Of a stretch of DNA of 64,000 bases, positions 8,216-20,457 are shown one piece after another (position 1 is the stretch's first letter; each line of letters starts with the position of its first letter). The position numbers and the translations under genes were made by a program. The DNA comes from Limonium bicolor. Lineage: Eukaryota; Streptophyta; Magnoliopsida; Caryophyllales; Plumbaginaceae. The stretch covers positions 120,591,503 through 120,655,502 of the forward strand of contig CM041783.1 in the NCBI GenBank assembly GCA_023374045.1. Direction: 5' to 3'. Under the pieces are notes generated by a model. The model was not told the DNA's origin and made no database searches. It was given only the letters and a program-made list of their open reading frames with translations.

Positions 8216-11200
8216 TGTAACACCCCATCCAAAGCCTATCGTGGTTATCGCAACCTGAACACTTAATCGAATACGTCGCAGCGGAAATAAACAACACCTG
8301 GACCTTGCCACGGTCTGATCGTTAGAATATACCGGCTTAAACACTTACAATACTTATCCAAAAATACTTATCCAGCTTAAACATCAACATTCATAACACC
8401 ACAACCAACCGAGTACTAGTATCTTAAACATAATCCCAAACTTACATCAGTTTAATATAAACAGTCGGGTGCACAGGCGCAACCCGAACTCAAAATAAAT
8501 GTCCCACCCTAAGTCTAACCGCTCCTACTCTCGTAGTGCGTCCTCATGGGCCTCTTACCTGCAAGTGTAAAAATAGCCCCCGAGGGGGTCAGCACGAATG
8601 CTGGTACACCCTCTCATGGCCCCCAAGCTAACGGGGCTACGACGACTAATTGTCGATAGCATGGAAATTGATTACATACACAAGCATAATATGAAGTGCA
8701 ATAACAATAACCACAGATGAACATATATAGTTCACAACCAATGAACGACTCAAGCGTTCTCTTATCAAGTGGGTTAGTAACCCCCTCCTTAATCCTCATT
8801 TCCTTAATCTCAGTTCCTTACCTTACCTTAATCTTAATCTCAATCTTAATCTTAATCTCAGTATACAAACCTTTCCTGGAAGGGATTGGTTGTAGCTTAA
8901 TTCGAACCTGGGATTTAGGTGTTCCCACCGCACCATCTTAATGCCACCTACTCTGGACGGGAGTCCAGCGTAGCTGGGCCGGCAACCGACCCCAGGCTAC
9001 AAGTCCGAAGACAAGTCCTTAAGCGGAGGGCGGATCTGATTCAGATACCGTCCCCCTTTTTCCTTAGCATGCATGACCGGAGATCGGTCCCGGGTTTCCT
9101 CACTCAAGTTCAGTTAGTAGACATCTTAAACACCATGTGCTAGCTAAGCCTTAACGGGCATTAACCAACAACCATCAAACTTAACTCTTATTCTTAACTC
9201 AGTGAGTACTAAACTTGGTTAGTACAATCTCAAGTCTCGCGGGTTAGTGTAAATATAACACAATCACAACGAGAACAATATAATCCGGTTGCATGCTTTA
9301 TCTTGTTTTAGTCATAGCAATTAAACAGATAGCACACAAGCCGAGGGACACCTCGTTAGCAAGCAGGTCACAAGAAGGATTGTACCGTTCACCGTCGATC
9401 GTTGTTTGACTAATCTTCTTCGGGGTCCCAATTCACAAACCTAAAACATTCATTCATTTTTAGGTCATTAGTTATTTGTACCTTTCTTAACTCACTTAGT
9501 CTCTAAAAATTCCCATTCAATACCCTCTTAAATCTTTGCCACTTAGCTTACAACCTTAACTTTAAACATTAAAACTTATACTTAATCTTAACTTAATTCC
9601 TTAAGTTCTTAGGGTCCTAATCATTACCACTCTACCAAAGGTATACCTTAATACCTAGTACCCTTCTTAGAATTTAAATTTTTTTTTTCTAAGTGTTAAG
9701 GGTCGACCGACCCACCGACCGACCCTACCCCTGGGTCGGTGGATTACAGAAACTCTTCCGTCTCTTGAAACCCATCCGACCGACCCAGAGCTAGACCGAC
9801 CGACCCAAACCCTCTGGGTCGGTCCCTTACAGAACCCATTTTCCTACTTAAACCTTGCCCGACCGACCCAAGGCTAAGCCGACCGACCCAAACCCCTTGG
9901 GTCGGTCCAGTCCAGAGGCATTCCGGCTGGCTTAACTTGGCCCGACCGACCCAACACTGGGTCGGACCCTGGGTCGGTCCTCTACAGACCTTCTTCTTAA
10001 ATTGCCTCTTTCAATTCCAAACTCTTCCACAAGTGTCCTAATAGGTCCAACACCATCTTGGCACCTTAAATCCACCTTATAACCTCCACCAAACTCATTA
10101 AAACAACTTCCAAAGATCTTCTCAAACATTTACTCAATTCTTACAAAGCTCCCAACACTTAGCACTTTTTTCTTACATTTCTCACATGCATTCCACCAAA
10201 AATTTCAATTAACCAAATGCTCCCTCCTTAAGAACTTGACCACACCATGTACACCACTTCCCAGCCTTATTGCATTTATCAAACCTTCCTTAGATTCTAT
10301 ACTCTAGTTCTCACCTAAACCATTTCAAAGTTTCACACTCACTTACACCTAACTTACCCAAGTTTCCTAGCTTCTTTTATCAACATTTACCTAAGTCCTA
10401 AATACTCAAATGCACTCTCTTGATTTCTAAATCCTTCCTAGTAATGCCTAAGTCATTATACCTCATTAAACACCTTAAACTCACCCTTTCTCATCAAGAC
10501 AACCTATAGAACAACCTAGTACCTCCTTGGTCATTAAATTCCCTTAGAATGTCTTAAACACTTAAACTCTCCTTTAAATTTTGCCATAGGTTCTCTCGTA
10601 TATAATACCACCTAACACATGGTTTTTCTCCATCAAACAACCAACATCACACAAATTCTCACCACAACACCTTAACACCCAATTTACACCAAAGCCACAC
10701 CACATCATCATATAGTGCTTAAACTTAAAATGCTTGGCACCTAGGCCCTTAAATGACAATAATCTTAACCACTGAATTTCCACATATATATGCCTTCAAC
10801 CTGCGAATACACTCAACAAGGCTCCCATTGAAATAAAATGCTTCTTGTACTTCACCTTGATATTCTTAAACTATCTCTTTTTCTCATTTGCTCCTTAGTC
10901 ACAAGTTCACAAGTATAGTCATTGTTTCTCCTAGGTTTTATATAACCCTTTTCTAATGTAAACTCAACACTAAACTCATCATATACCTGAATCTCATTTC
11001 CTTAAACAACAAAACACCTTAAGGTAAGTAATTTACCTTGTTTTCTCACAAGCTTAAAAGCTTTTCTCCTTAGGTTTTTCTTTGTTCAATCTCGGTCACC
11101 AATGTGTGTCTCCTTGCCAATGTTCTAACCAATATCCAATGACTCCAATGAGTACTAGATAACACATTAACCCTAAGGAACAAACCCTAGGTTAAAAATG

Positions 11201-12346
11201 TGTTTTAAGGTATTAATGTGATTGTTTTACCTTGTTTTCTCAAGACAAACTTGGATGTGAAGCAAGAAGGACCTCCTCTCTCCTTTGAAGAGTAGAAACA
11301 AGCTAGAACAAGGCATAAACATGGAGTCCCATGAGTATATATTTTCGGACATGTGAAGAAGATGGTGGAAACCTAGATTTTCTTACACTTTCTTTACCTT
11401 AAGAGAATGGAGATGCCAATGGAGTCTCCAAACTTGAATTTCCTCCTCTAATGGTGGTTTGACTTGGCACCAAAATGAAGCCCTTGAAGTTTTGAAAAGA
11501 TAGAAAGGAGGAGCTTGAGCTAACTAAGAAGAATATATATTTTGTTTTGGATTTGCAGCTAAAATGAGCAAGTTGTGTGCAAGAGAAGGTGGAGCTAGCA
11601 TGGAGAGGAGCTTCACGTTAATGGAGAAGAGAAAGAGAGCAAGAAACCGTGTGGAACAAGGGAGAATGAAGAAGTGAGGAGAGAGGTAAGTAAAATGTGA
11701 TATTTATCTTAAAAGGTGAATAGTACTTTATGCTTTATAAGACTTATTTGCTTTCTTAATTACTTAATGAGTCATGAAGGTGGTGACTCACCTCCTAAGA
11801 AACCGGCCCCCTTTTAGTAATGAGGGTAACTTAGTCTTTGTTGACCAAATGTTTCACTTATATAGACTTATGTTATAAACTAGCTTAATTAATTCACTAT
11901 TCATCAAAAACAAGGCACATTGTTGTGAAATTTTTGATTTCCCATTGATATAGACCTCCAAATGTGATACTATATAGTACACATATTAATTAAAGAGTAA
12001 TGATGGACATTTAGCCATTCAAAACTCATTTACAAGACAATTTTTCAAAAACGTGCTTTAAGACTCCTTAAAGCACATTTTGTGTTTTAACTTGTTTTCA
12101 AGCTTGGTTTTCTTTGGTAATTGACTTAAAATGACCATTAGGATATTACTAAGGTCTTAGAACAATATTTGGGTACTCTCCCATGTCTCTCCAAGCTTAG
12201 AGCACGTTTTTGTTAAAACTGCTCTTTTGGTGTTTCCTTATATTTTCTTTGATTAGAAATGTTTCTTAATGTTTCTAAGGCATTATTTAGCCTCCTTATA
12301 TCTTAGTTTATCATTTAAACACCGTATCTAAGTTTGGGGTATTTCA
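8216..12346 (-). repeat. 5' LTR of the AlkB-carrying element, 4131 bp
   Basis: On the plus strand it begins TGTAACACCCC (8216) and ends GGGGTATTTCA (12346), so in element sense it runs TGAAATACCCC to GGGGTGTTACA. The right 1.96 kb repeats at 1-1944. The U3 part (about 12346 down to 11650) is clearly similar to the U3 of the LARD at 17826. A hairpin-rich array sits at 9701-9990. Plus-strand ORFs such as 8717-8941 and 8919-9143 are not supported as genes. Confidence 0.95.
9701..9990 (-). repeat. Tandem hairpin array in LTR (GACCGACCCA / TGGGTCGGTC)
   Basis: There are four units of about 80 bp. Each carries GACCGACCCA once or twice and then its complement TGGGTCGGTC, so every unit can fold into a GC-rich stem in otherwise AT-rich DNA. 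It lies 2.36-2.65 kb from the LTR start. Arrays of unrelated sequence and the same design sit at the matching place in the LARD LTRs. Confidence 0.85.
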
Positions 12347-12351
12347 GATCT
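12347..12351. other. Candidate target-site duplication (GATCT)
   Basis: These are the five bases directly right of the 5' LTR end. Its partner would lie left of the window, so it cannot be confirmed here. The RT reading (DLRSGYHQ) restarts from this point. Confidence 0.4.
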
Positions 12352-13287
12352 GCGTTCCGGATATCATCAGATAGCTGTAGCTGAGTCAGATATAGAGAAG
12401 ACAGCCTTCCGGACCAGATACGACCACTACAAGTTCACAGTGATGTCGTTTGGACTAACCAATGCACCCGCGAGATTCATGGATCTGATGCAGAGAGTCT
12501 TCCAAGCCCAGTTGGATAAGTCAGTAGTCGTGTTCATAGATGACATCTTGATATTCTCCAAGAGTCTGGAGGAACACGAGCAGCATTTGAGGACAGCCTT
12601 GGAGACTCTGAGAGAGAAGAAGCTATATGCCAAGTTCAGCAAGTGTGAATTCTGGCTGGACATGGTGTCATTTCTTGGACATGTGATCTCAGCTGAGGGA
12701 GTTTCAGTAGACCCAGCTAAGATTAAGGCGGTGAGGAGCTGACATATACCTCACACTGTGACAGAGATTAGGAGTTTCCTTGGGTTGGCTGGCTACTATA
12801 GACGCTTTGTGAAGGACTTCTCCAGGATAGCCAAGCCCTTGACCTCCCTGATGAAGAAGGACAGCCCGTTTGTATGGACAGAGGCTTGCGAGATCTCCTT
12901 TCAGGCGTTGAAGGACGCCTTGAACACAGCTCCAGTATTAGTGATCCCTGAGGGGAACGAGGAATACGAGGTGTATTGTGATGCTTCAGGCAGAGGGATT
13001 GGTGGGGTACTGATGCAGAATGACAGAGTGGTAGCGTACGCTTCTCGACAGCTAAAGAAGCACGAAGAAAATTACCCCACACACGACCTTGAGCTCCTCG
13101 CCATAGTCTTCGCCTTGAAGATCTGGCGACATTACTTGTATGGAGCCACCGTCCGGATTATGACAAACCATAAGAGTCTGAAGTACATCTGGACCCAGAA
13201 GGAGCTGAACCTGAGCCATCGACGATGGGTCGAGCTACTGGCTGATTATGACATCAACCTTCTAACACTGAAGGTAAAGGGAATGCC
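12347..13287 (+). pseudogene. Reverse transcriptase (second half) and RNase H
   Basis: The piece begins [10 protein letters not shown] at the insertion point and continues through [14 protein letters not shown], the catalytic [11 protein letters not shown] (around 12534-12565) and [11 protein letters not shown]-to-TGA change stops the frame at 12740-12742 (VRS then stop, normally WHRP). The same frame reopens with the thumb ([17 protein letters not shown], 12758) and RNase H ([45 protein letters not shown] region). A one-base loss near 13262 moves the end of RNase H (normally YTDGKGN) out of frame. Confidence 0.9.
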
Positions 13288-14784
13288 ATGGCAGACGCTC
13301 TGAGCAGGAGAGCATACTCACTCCTAGCCTTGATCGAGATGACCACGATAGCTGAGGAGATATACGTAGCCCAGGACAGTGATGTATACCTCCAGGGCGT
13401 CAGGCAAAAGTTAGCAGACGGTTTGACTGATGGTCTGAAGTATGAGTACGAGCTAGACAGCGAGGGACACCTTCGAGTCAGAGGCAGACTCTGCGTCCCT
13501 CAGGATGCGACAGAACTTCAGACCAGGATTCTCTCTGAGGCTCATTCCTCTACATTATCAGTACACCCTGGAGCCACCAAGATGTACAAGGATTTGAAGC
13601 AGTTATTCTGGTGGAGTGGGATGAAGAGGGATGTAGCTGATTTCGTCTCCCGATGCCTCACCTCTCAGAAGGTGAAGTTTGACCATCGCCGACCAGGAGG
13701 CCAGATTCAGTCATTACTAGTACCGTGTTGGAAATTTGATGACATCAGCATGGACTTTGTGGTCGGCCTCCCTCCAGCTAGAGGTGGACTGAATTCTATT
13801 TGGGTGATAGTCGATAGGTTGACCAAGACAGCCAGGTTTATACCTATCAAAGACACATGGAAGGTGCCCAAGCTGGCTGAGGTGTTCACCACAGAGCACA
13901 TCCGGTACCATGGGGTACCGAAGACGATCGTCTCCGATCGTGACACACGTTTCCTCAGCATATTTTGGCGTCAGGAGGCGTTTGGTACTCAGCTACGCCT
14001 TAGCACAACCTTTCACCGTCAGACTGATGGGCAGACTGAGAGGGCGATTCAGACGCTGGAGGATATGCTGCGAGCGGTCGCTCGGGACTATCAAGGGAGT
14101 TGGGTACAACGTCTACACTTGGTGGAGTTCTCCTACAATAACTCCTACCACTCGTCCATCGGCATGGCACCGTTCCAGGCTCAGTATGGTAGGCCGTGCC
14201 GGACTCCCTTATCATGGAGTGACCCTACCGAGGCAGTCTTGATTGTGCCCGAGTACGTTCAGACACTACAGGATGACGTCAAAGTTATTCAGCAGCACAT
14301 GAGGGCAGCGCGGTCTAGACAGAAATCCTATGGGGATCAGCGCACTAGAGAGCTCGAGTTTCAGTTGGGAGACATTGTTTTCTTACAGGTGTCTCCGATG
14401 AGAGGGATATTCAGATTTGGGATGAGGGGGAAACTAAGCCCTAAGTATGTCAGTCCGTACAGGATTACGGAGCGAGTGGGCCCAGCTGCTTACAGAGTAG
14501 AGCTACCAGCGGAGTTGGGGAAGGTACACGACGTGTTTCATGTATCTCAGCTGAAGAAGTATATGCCTGACCCTTCTCACGTACTGCAGCGAGAGAGATT
14601 GGAGATTGAGCCTACATTGAGGTATGAGGAGACTCCTATTCGGATCTTGGACACGAAGGTCCAGGAAACGAAGGGAAGATCAGTCAAATTGGTGAAAGTT
14701 CTATGGGAGCATCATGGGGTTGAGGAAGCTACTTGGGAGACTGAGGACTCCATGAGAGTGAAGTACCCACATCTATTCACATGA
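13288..14784 (+). CDS. Integrase with chromodomain (pol C-terminal part, 498 residues open)
   Basis: The frame opens [11 protein letters not shown], the RNase H/integrase linker, so this ATG is not a natural start. The zinc-binding module (around residues 85-130) has CLTS where the sister copy at 36400 has CLTC, so one HHCC cysteine is lost. The DDE core follows: VIVDRLTK (about 172), VSDRDTRF (about 210) and the [10 protein letters not shown] glutamate helix (about 250). After the [10 protein letters not shown] module and [12 protein letters not shown] comes a chromodomain (residues 448-496: RILDTK, VKVLW, EEATWE, YPHLF). It would insert element DNA and target chromatin, but is cut off from RT by upstream lesions. 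Confidence 0.9.
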   Translation: MADALSRRAYSLLALIEMTTIAEEIYVAQDSDVYLQGVRQKLADGLTDGLKYEYELDSEGHLRVRGRLCVPQDATELQTRILSEAHSSTLSVHPGATKMYKDLKQLFWWSGMKRDVADFVSRCLTSQKVKFDHRRPGGQIQSLLVPCWKFDDISMDFVVGLPPARGGLNSIWVIVDRLTKTARFIPIKDTWKVPKLAEVFTTEHIRYHGVPKTIVSDRDTRFLSIFWRQEAFGTQLRLSTTFHRQTDGQTERAIQTLEDMLRAVARDYQGSWVQRLHLVEFSYNNSYHSSIGMAPFQAQYGRPCRTPLSWSDPTEAVLIVPEYVQTLQDDVKVIQQHMRAARSRQKSYGDQRTRELEFQLGDIVFLQVSPMRGIFRFGMRGKLSPKYVSPYRITERVGPAAYRVELPAELGKVHDVFHVSQLKKYMPDPSHVLQRERLEIEPTLRYEETPIRILDTKVQETKGRSVKLVKVLWEHHGVEEATWETEDSMRVKYPHLFT

Positions 14785-15199
14785 TATTTTGCTATCCTGC
14801 TGTAATTCACGTTAGTAGTGGTACGAGGGTGAACCTTAGCTCTTTTAAGGGGGATATACTAGCATACTCCTCCTTCGTTATCTCATCCGGATTATGCCCT
14901 GTTGCATTATTAGTAGAGGGAGAACATTATTAGTAGTGTGAGAGGTGTATGTATGTACGTAGTTTTACATTATGGCACGGTAGTATGTGACGTTTGATTT
15001 AGTATATCTTGGTATATTTTGATTCAGTTTTATATTTTGATTCAGTTTGATTTGATTCCGAGTAATCTCGAGTGGAATATTGAAATAGAATGGATGGAAG
15101 TTAAGGAGGATTGGATTGGTATGAAAATTCATTGGAATTATTATTGTCTCAAGTTGATGTTTAAACTTCGAGGTGAAGTTTCTTTTAAGGGGAATATAC
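14785..15199 (+). other. 3' untranslated region and polypurine tract
   Basis: This is 415 bp without coding signals. A PPT-like TCTTTTAAGGGGGATATAC appears at about 14839. The functional copy, TCTTTTAAGGGGAATATAC, ends at 15199 directly before the LTR and is preceded by an AACTTCGAGGTGAAG motif also found before the LARD PPT. The short ORF at 15019 is not supported. Confidence 0.8.
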
Positions 15200-17825
15200 T
15201 GAAATACCCCTAAATTGATTTAAATTAATTTAGGGGATTTCTTTTATTAAAACCGTAAATAATACCATTAATTATTATATTATAGTATGGAATGGTGAAT
15301 AATAAATCATTATATCCTTATATGGAATTATGAAAATTAAATCATGGAATTTCTCCCATTTAATCCTAAAGTATACTATTAAAATTTGGATTAACATATA
15401 ATATAATATAGTATTATGAATTTAATAATAAGATTTATAAGTCAATAAATCTTGGAAAAATTTCTAAACCCTCCAAGTATATTATAAAGATTTTAGGAAG
15501 AGTTGGAACATTGTTTTGAACCATAAAAGTCAATATAAAATCCTAGAAACCCTAAAGCTTCTCAAGCCTTGCTAGGGTTAACTTTTTGAGAATGGTCAAA
15601 CCACCCTATGAAACCTTCACCAATAAATAGGTTATGGAAAACCATGAAGATCGATAAAAAGAATGTCAAAAACGGATTATCCTAGCCAAAGTTATGATAA
15701 AATGATGTTTAGAGCCAAAATTTTGAAAAAATGCTGATGTGGCAAGTCTGCTGACTCACCCGCGCGCCTCGGGATACGCGCCCAACACTTAGCCGATTTC
15801 TATCTCCTTGTTTTCCGGTAACAGATTTCAGATTTTGCCCTAACTTGTGACCTCCATATCTCCCTCATCTTTTGGAATTTTTGAGTGTCGTCTTCTTTGT
15901 TGTCTTCTCCTACACTTCCTCTTTTCAACCATAACTCACACTAAACCTAGATCATCCTAAATCAACCGTAAATTCGATCCAAAGTTGCCACCCTGCGAAA
16001 CCGAAACCGCAGATTCCAGTTTCCTTCGATTTCAGGTAAGATTCGTCTTGCCATAACTTTCTCATATTTCAACCAAAATTTGATTTCTATAGCTCGTTGT
16101 GTAGATCGTTAATCCCTCTACAACTTTCGTGTTGATGACCAAGGCTGATTCATAACCGATTGGGAGAGCGAGACGTCTAAAGATCTCGATTCACCATTGC
16201 ATAAAATCATACAGTAACACAAGGTATAAACTCGTAACTTTCGGCTCCGATTTCTTTCTGTGTAGTGCAAGTTAGAGTGAGTTCTTGCTATCATTGTGTA
16301 GAGTTAAGTTTCCTCTTTAGATTAAGCCCAAGAACAAGTTCTAACTTGATCTGTACTGAAACTTATAGCGTCGTAAAGTTGGCTACTCAATCAGTTCGTA
16401 AAGGGGGAATTTTTCCAGAAACTGAAATCGAATTCTTTCGATTCGTGCAATTCCGGTAAGTTTTCTTCAAATTCCTTCGACCTTGCTAATCAGCTTTACA
16501 TTATCGGTCAAAACCATGTTCCAATTGCATCAATTAAGCGTTAGATTGAGTGAATTTGTGAGATTTGTATTCGGAAACCCGAACTAAACCCTAACCTCAA
16601 ACCAGAATCTAAAACCGCTGAATTCCGCATGTTAGCTAGCGAATTTGGTATCATTAGAACCGGGATTGAATTTCGAAACCATAGGAACAAGAATCATCGA
16701 ATTTGGCTCTGTAGATTTTGAGGAATTGGCAGATTAGTACTCGACATGGCTGTGTTCCTCGCTGATGAACTCGGGGATCTCGGGCCGTCCGATCGTAGTT
16801 AAAAGAAACGGACGGCCGAGATTAAAACGTATAAGATTTAAGTATATTAAGTTTTTATGAATTCCAGAATTTAACCCTAACTTGTTGAATTAATTTAAAT
16901 ACCTTCCCGAATGTATTTTGACTTGAAATTTTAACCGTAGATTCCTTATAAAATCTGATTTATTTTTATGTAAATTAATATGGTTTTGGGGTTTTTAAAC
17001 GTAAGTTATGATTTTTGCAAGTTACGGGTATTATGGAATTATTTGGTTAAATAAAAAAGATATTTTTATGAAATAAAAATTTTATAATATGTCTAAAATG
17101 TTATAGCTACTATATATTTAATTTGGGAATTTTTGGGCAATGGTAAATAGGTTTAAAAAATTGTGTTTATGAGTTTTTCATAAGAATAACTTATAATATA
17201 CGGTTTTTAATGTAACAAAAATTAAAGTATGGTTTGTTAATAAACTTTTAAGATGGGAAAAAAAAGGAAAACTAAATTAACATTTTATAACAGTATGTTT
17301 ATAAATGTTTTGGGTATTAGCTCTTAAGAGAAGTGAAATTATTTACATATATGTTTATATACTTATATGGTAGAATTAAAATAGAAACTTATGTTAAATC
17401 AAGGAATTTAATTATTCTACATCTTATTTATTATTTTATATGGGAGTTAATATTCTTAATCAAAACTAAGGAAAATATATATATTTACACATATATAAAA
17501 AGGAAATAAAATAGTAACTTAGGGTAAACAGGGAGCTAATAAATCAACACTTATATTAACTTAATACTATAGAAGCTAATATCCTAAGATATAGTAAAAG
17601 AAATACTTTATGAAACATACATGGAATGCAGATAAGTGTTGAAGTAATAAGATAATTTAAGTACAATAAGCTACATAGGGGATGTCTTAATTAAATTCTA
17701 ATACAGGTATACGTATATGTATTAAATAAGTAAAAGAGAACACTTTATTTTATAAACCGTATATCGGTTGTGGTTATACCTAAAAGTTATTAAACATAAT
17801 TAAATTCAATAAAATTTCTTAAAAA
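15200..17825 (+). repeat. 3' LTR of outer element, first piece
   Basis: It starts TGAAATACCCC right after the PPT and runs to the LARD insertion point. Within its first 40 bases is a 10-bp inverted repeat (15207-15216 with 15227-15236). A TATA-like ATAAATAG is at 15623-15630. The rest (16800-17825) is very AT-rich and shows no gene. Confidence 0.88.
17821..17825. other. Target-site duplication AAAAA of the LARD (partner 32069-32073)
   Basis: Five A residues directly precede the 5' LTR and five directly follow the 3' LTR. The homopolymer context weakens it a little, but the ends agree with both LTR termini. Confidence 0.75.
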
Positions 17826-20046
17826 TGAAATACCCAAACCTTGGTATGTTGTGTAAATGTTAAACTATGGTATTTAAAGGCTAAAAAGTGCCTTAGGAAC
17901 ATCAGTGTACAATTTAAACCATAGTAAAATGCAATAAAGCATTAAGACACAGATTGAGCAAAAACATGCTCTAAGCTATGAGCGAACTTGGTTAGGACCC
18001 AAAGAGCCTACCAAGGCTTAATAATATTCAAGTATGATTTAATAAGGCTAATTAAGTCCTTAGGAAACTTTGGTAGACAATGAAACCAAACAAAACACAA
18101 ATAAACACCTTAAAGTCAATAAGAGCAAAAATGTGCTCTAAGCTTGGGATAAATTTGTATAAGACCTAATGGTCATACCTATACCTTAACAATATGTTAA
18201 TGAACATATTAAATCAATTACCAAAGAAAACCAAGCTTGAAAACAAGTTAAAACACAAAATGTGCTTTAAGAATTCTTAAAGCACGTTTTTTAAAAAAAT
18301 TGTCTTGTAAATGAGTTTTGAATGGCTAAATGTCCATCATTACTCTTTAATTAACATGTGTACTATATAGTATCACATTTGGGTGGCTATATCAATGGGA
18401 AATCAAAAATTTCACTTCTATGTGCTTTGTTTTTGTGAATAGTAACTTTTATAAGCTAGTTTGTAACATATGTTATTATAAGTAAGTTGATTGGTCAACA
18501 CAGACCAAAACACCCTTCTAACTAAATGGTGGCCGGTTTTTATCAAGGTGAGTCACCAACATGTAAAAATCAATTAAGGAAAGGAAGGGTAGGAAGGTAA
18601 AAAGGAGAAAGTTTCCTTTTAATACAAATATCTGGTTAAAGCAAGTTCTATCTTCATTTCTCCTTCCTCCTTCATTTCACACCGCCTCAACCTCCCTTCT
18701 GCTCTCTGTTACGAGCGCTACAGCAACACCAACACCCACCATGGTTTTCCACTTTGACCACTTGTAAATCCTAGCTCCATGGTGACAATTCCAAGACCAC
18801 CATTCTTCTAGTTGGAGCAAGCTCTACACACTTCTACCTTTCCAATCTTCAAGAACTCATTTTGTGCATGGAGATTCACCATTGAAGGAGCTTGAGCTCA
18901 CCTTTCCACATTTCTTGCTCCCTTTGCTTCGAGGTAAGGAAACTCAAAGAAAATCCATGTTTCCTCCTCCATGTTTACATGATGTCTGAAAATTCACCTT
19001 CCACCTCACAATGGTGTTTTCACCTTGCTTGTTTAGCTTCAATGAATTTCCAAGGGCTTGGTGGAGTCCTCTCTTGATATATTCAAGCTCTCTTTCCATT
19101 CCAAGGTAAAACAACTACATTAATGTTTTTGAAATAATGTAAACCTAGGGTTTACAATGAGATGAACATAAAGCTTATTACTCATTCAATATTGGTATAT
19201 TGTTTAGTAGTTGACAAGGAAGGAAATGCCTTACCGGTTTTAAGAGGAAACAAGAAAGAAGTTTGGGTGGAAAAGAGGTAAATATGCTATCTCAATGTGG
19301 TTTATGCCTGAGGAGAAATGAGCTTATAATGCTTGCTAAAACTACCTAAAGAGAAAATGGTGAATGACTTAGTAAGATGTTCTCAAGGAGACTAGTAAAG
19401 GACATATGTCTTGGTGTGTGTAATTGCAGGTCAAAGGCTTATGTTTGTGGAAATTCAGTGTTTAAGATTTATGCAATTTAAGGGCCTAAGAGCCATGCAT
19501 TTAAGGGCTAAGTGCCAAGCAATTTAATTATGCACTATATTGTGATTAGTGTAAATTTGGTGAAGTCTTGTGGGTGATGGTGTTTTGATGGATTTAGGTG
19601 TTCTTGAATGTTTAATGGTGGAAACAATGTGCTTTGGTGTAACAAAATGCTAGGAGAACCTATGTCGAAATTTAGGAAATGCATAAGATTTCAAGATGTT
19701 TTAAAAGAATTTTGATGAACTAGGAATGTTCTGGGAGTGTATAAGGACTTAGGCATGATCTGAGGTTCTAGTATGTACCAAAGTCATTTTGGACTTAGTT
19801 AAAGACTTAGGCAAACTTTGGTAAATTGAGGAGAAAGTGTAAGCTTGGAGAAAGGAATTGTAAGAGTGACATAAGGAGTTTGTTTGTAAGAAATGATGTT
19901 TGGATGATGATGTTTGTGGGAAGTTATGTCCTGGTATAATGGTTATAATAGGCATGAAACATCACTTAGAAACCTAAGGAGAAGATACTATAGTGTTGGA
20001 AGCTTTGGAGGAATTTGGTTAAGTGTTTAAAGACTGGAAATTGAAT

Positions 20047-20305
20047 GTTTTGCCGTGTCCGAACTTCCGTCCGGACATGGAAGTTCGGACAGGCTCTGTT
20101 GGGTAAAGGATTTTCCCACTCTCGAACTGTGTCCGAACTTGGGAAGTCCGCGGACACAAGTTCGGACGTGACTGTTTCTATCTGGGATTACTCTCGAACT
20201 GTGTCCGAACTTGGGAAGTCCGGCACAAGCTCGGACGTTGTATGGTTTTAAGTATTAGGTCGCGGCTTGCGTCCGAACTTGGAGGTTCGGACACAAGTTC
20301 GGACA
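20047..20305 (+). repeat. Hairpin array 1 of LARD 5' LTR (GTCCGAACTT / AAGTTCGGAC)
   Basis: About four imperfect units of 60-70 bp, each with GTCCGAACTT and its complement. The 3' LTR copy is at 29520-29785. Confidence 0.85.
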
Positions 20306-20457
20306 AGGTGTTGTATGGGCCAGAACATTTGTTATAAGGTGAATCAAAGTGATATTTGGTTTATAATTGCCTAAGTTAATGTGTGAAGTTTGGGTAATCA
20401 ATGGATTAAGAGAACAAGTTGAACAGGTTAAAAATGCAAATATAGCATCCTGTAGCT

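Larger units (their letters stand above)
1..12346 (-). mobile_element. Tekay/Del-like Ty3/gypsy chromovirus carrying an AlkB domain
   Basis: The element reads on the minus strand. Its 5' LTR is 8216-12346 and its 3' LTR is 1-1944, cut by the window edge. Between them, in element order, are the tRNA-iMet-type PBS (8199-8210), gag capsid (7993-7316), gag zinc knuckle (to 6639), an AlkB domain (6525-5787), protease, RT, RNase H, integrase, chromodomain (2255) and PPT (1965-1945). This order with a C-terminal chromodomain and LTRs over 4 kb fits the Tekay/Del lineage, apart from the AlkB domain. It interrupts the RT gene of a plus-strand element at 12346/12347. Shared LTR sequence differs by roughly a dozen substitutions in 1.9 kb, so insertion is recent, yet pol has several frameshifts. 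Confidence 0.93.
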
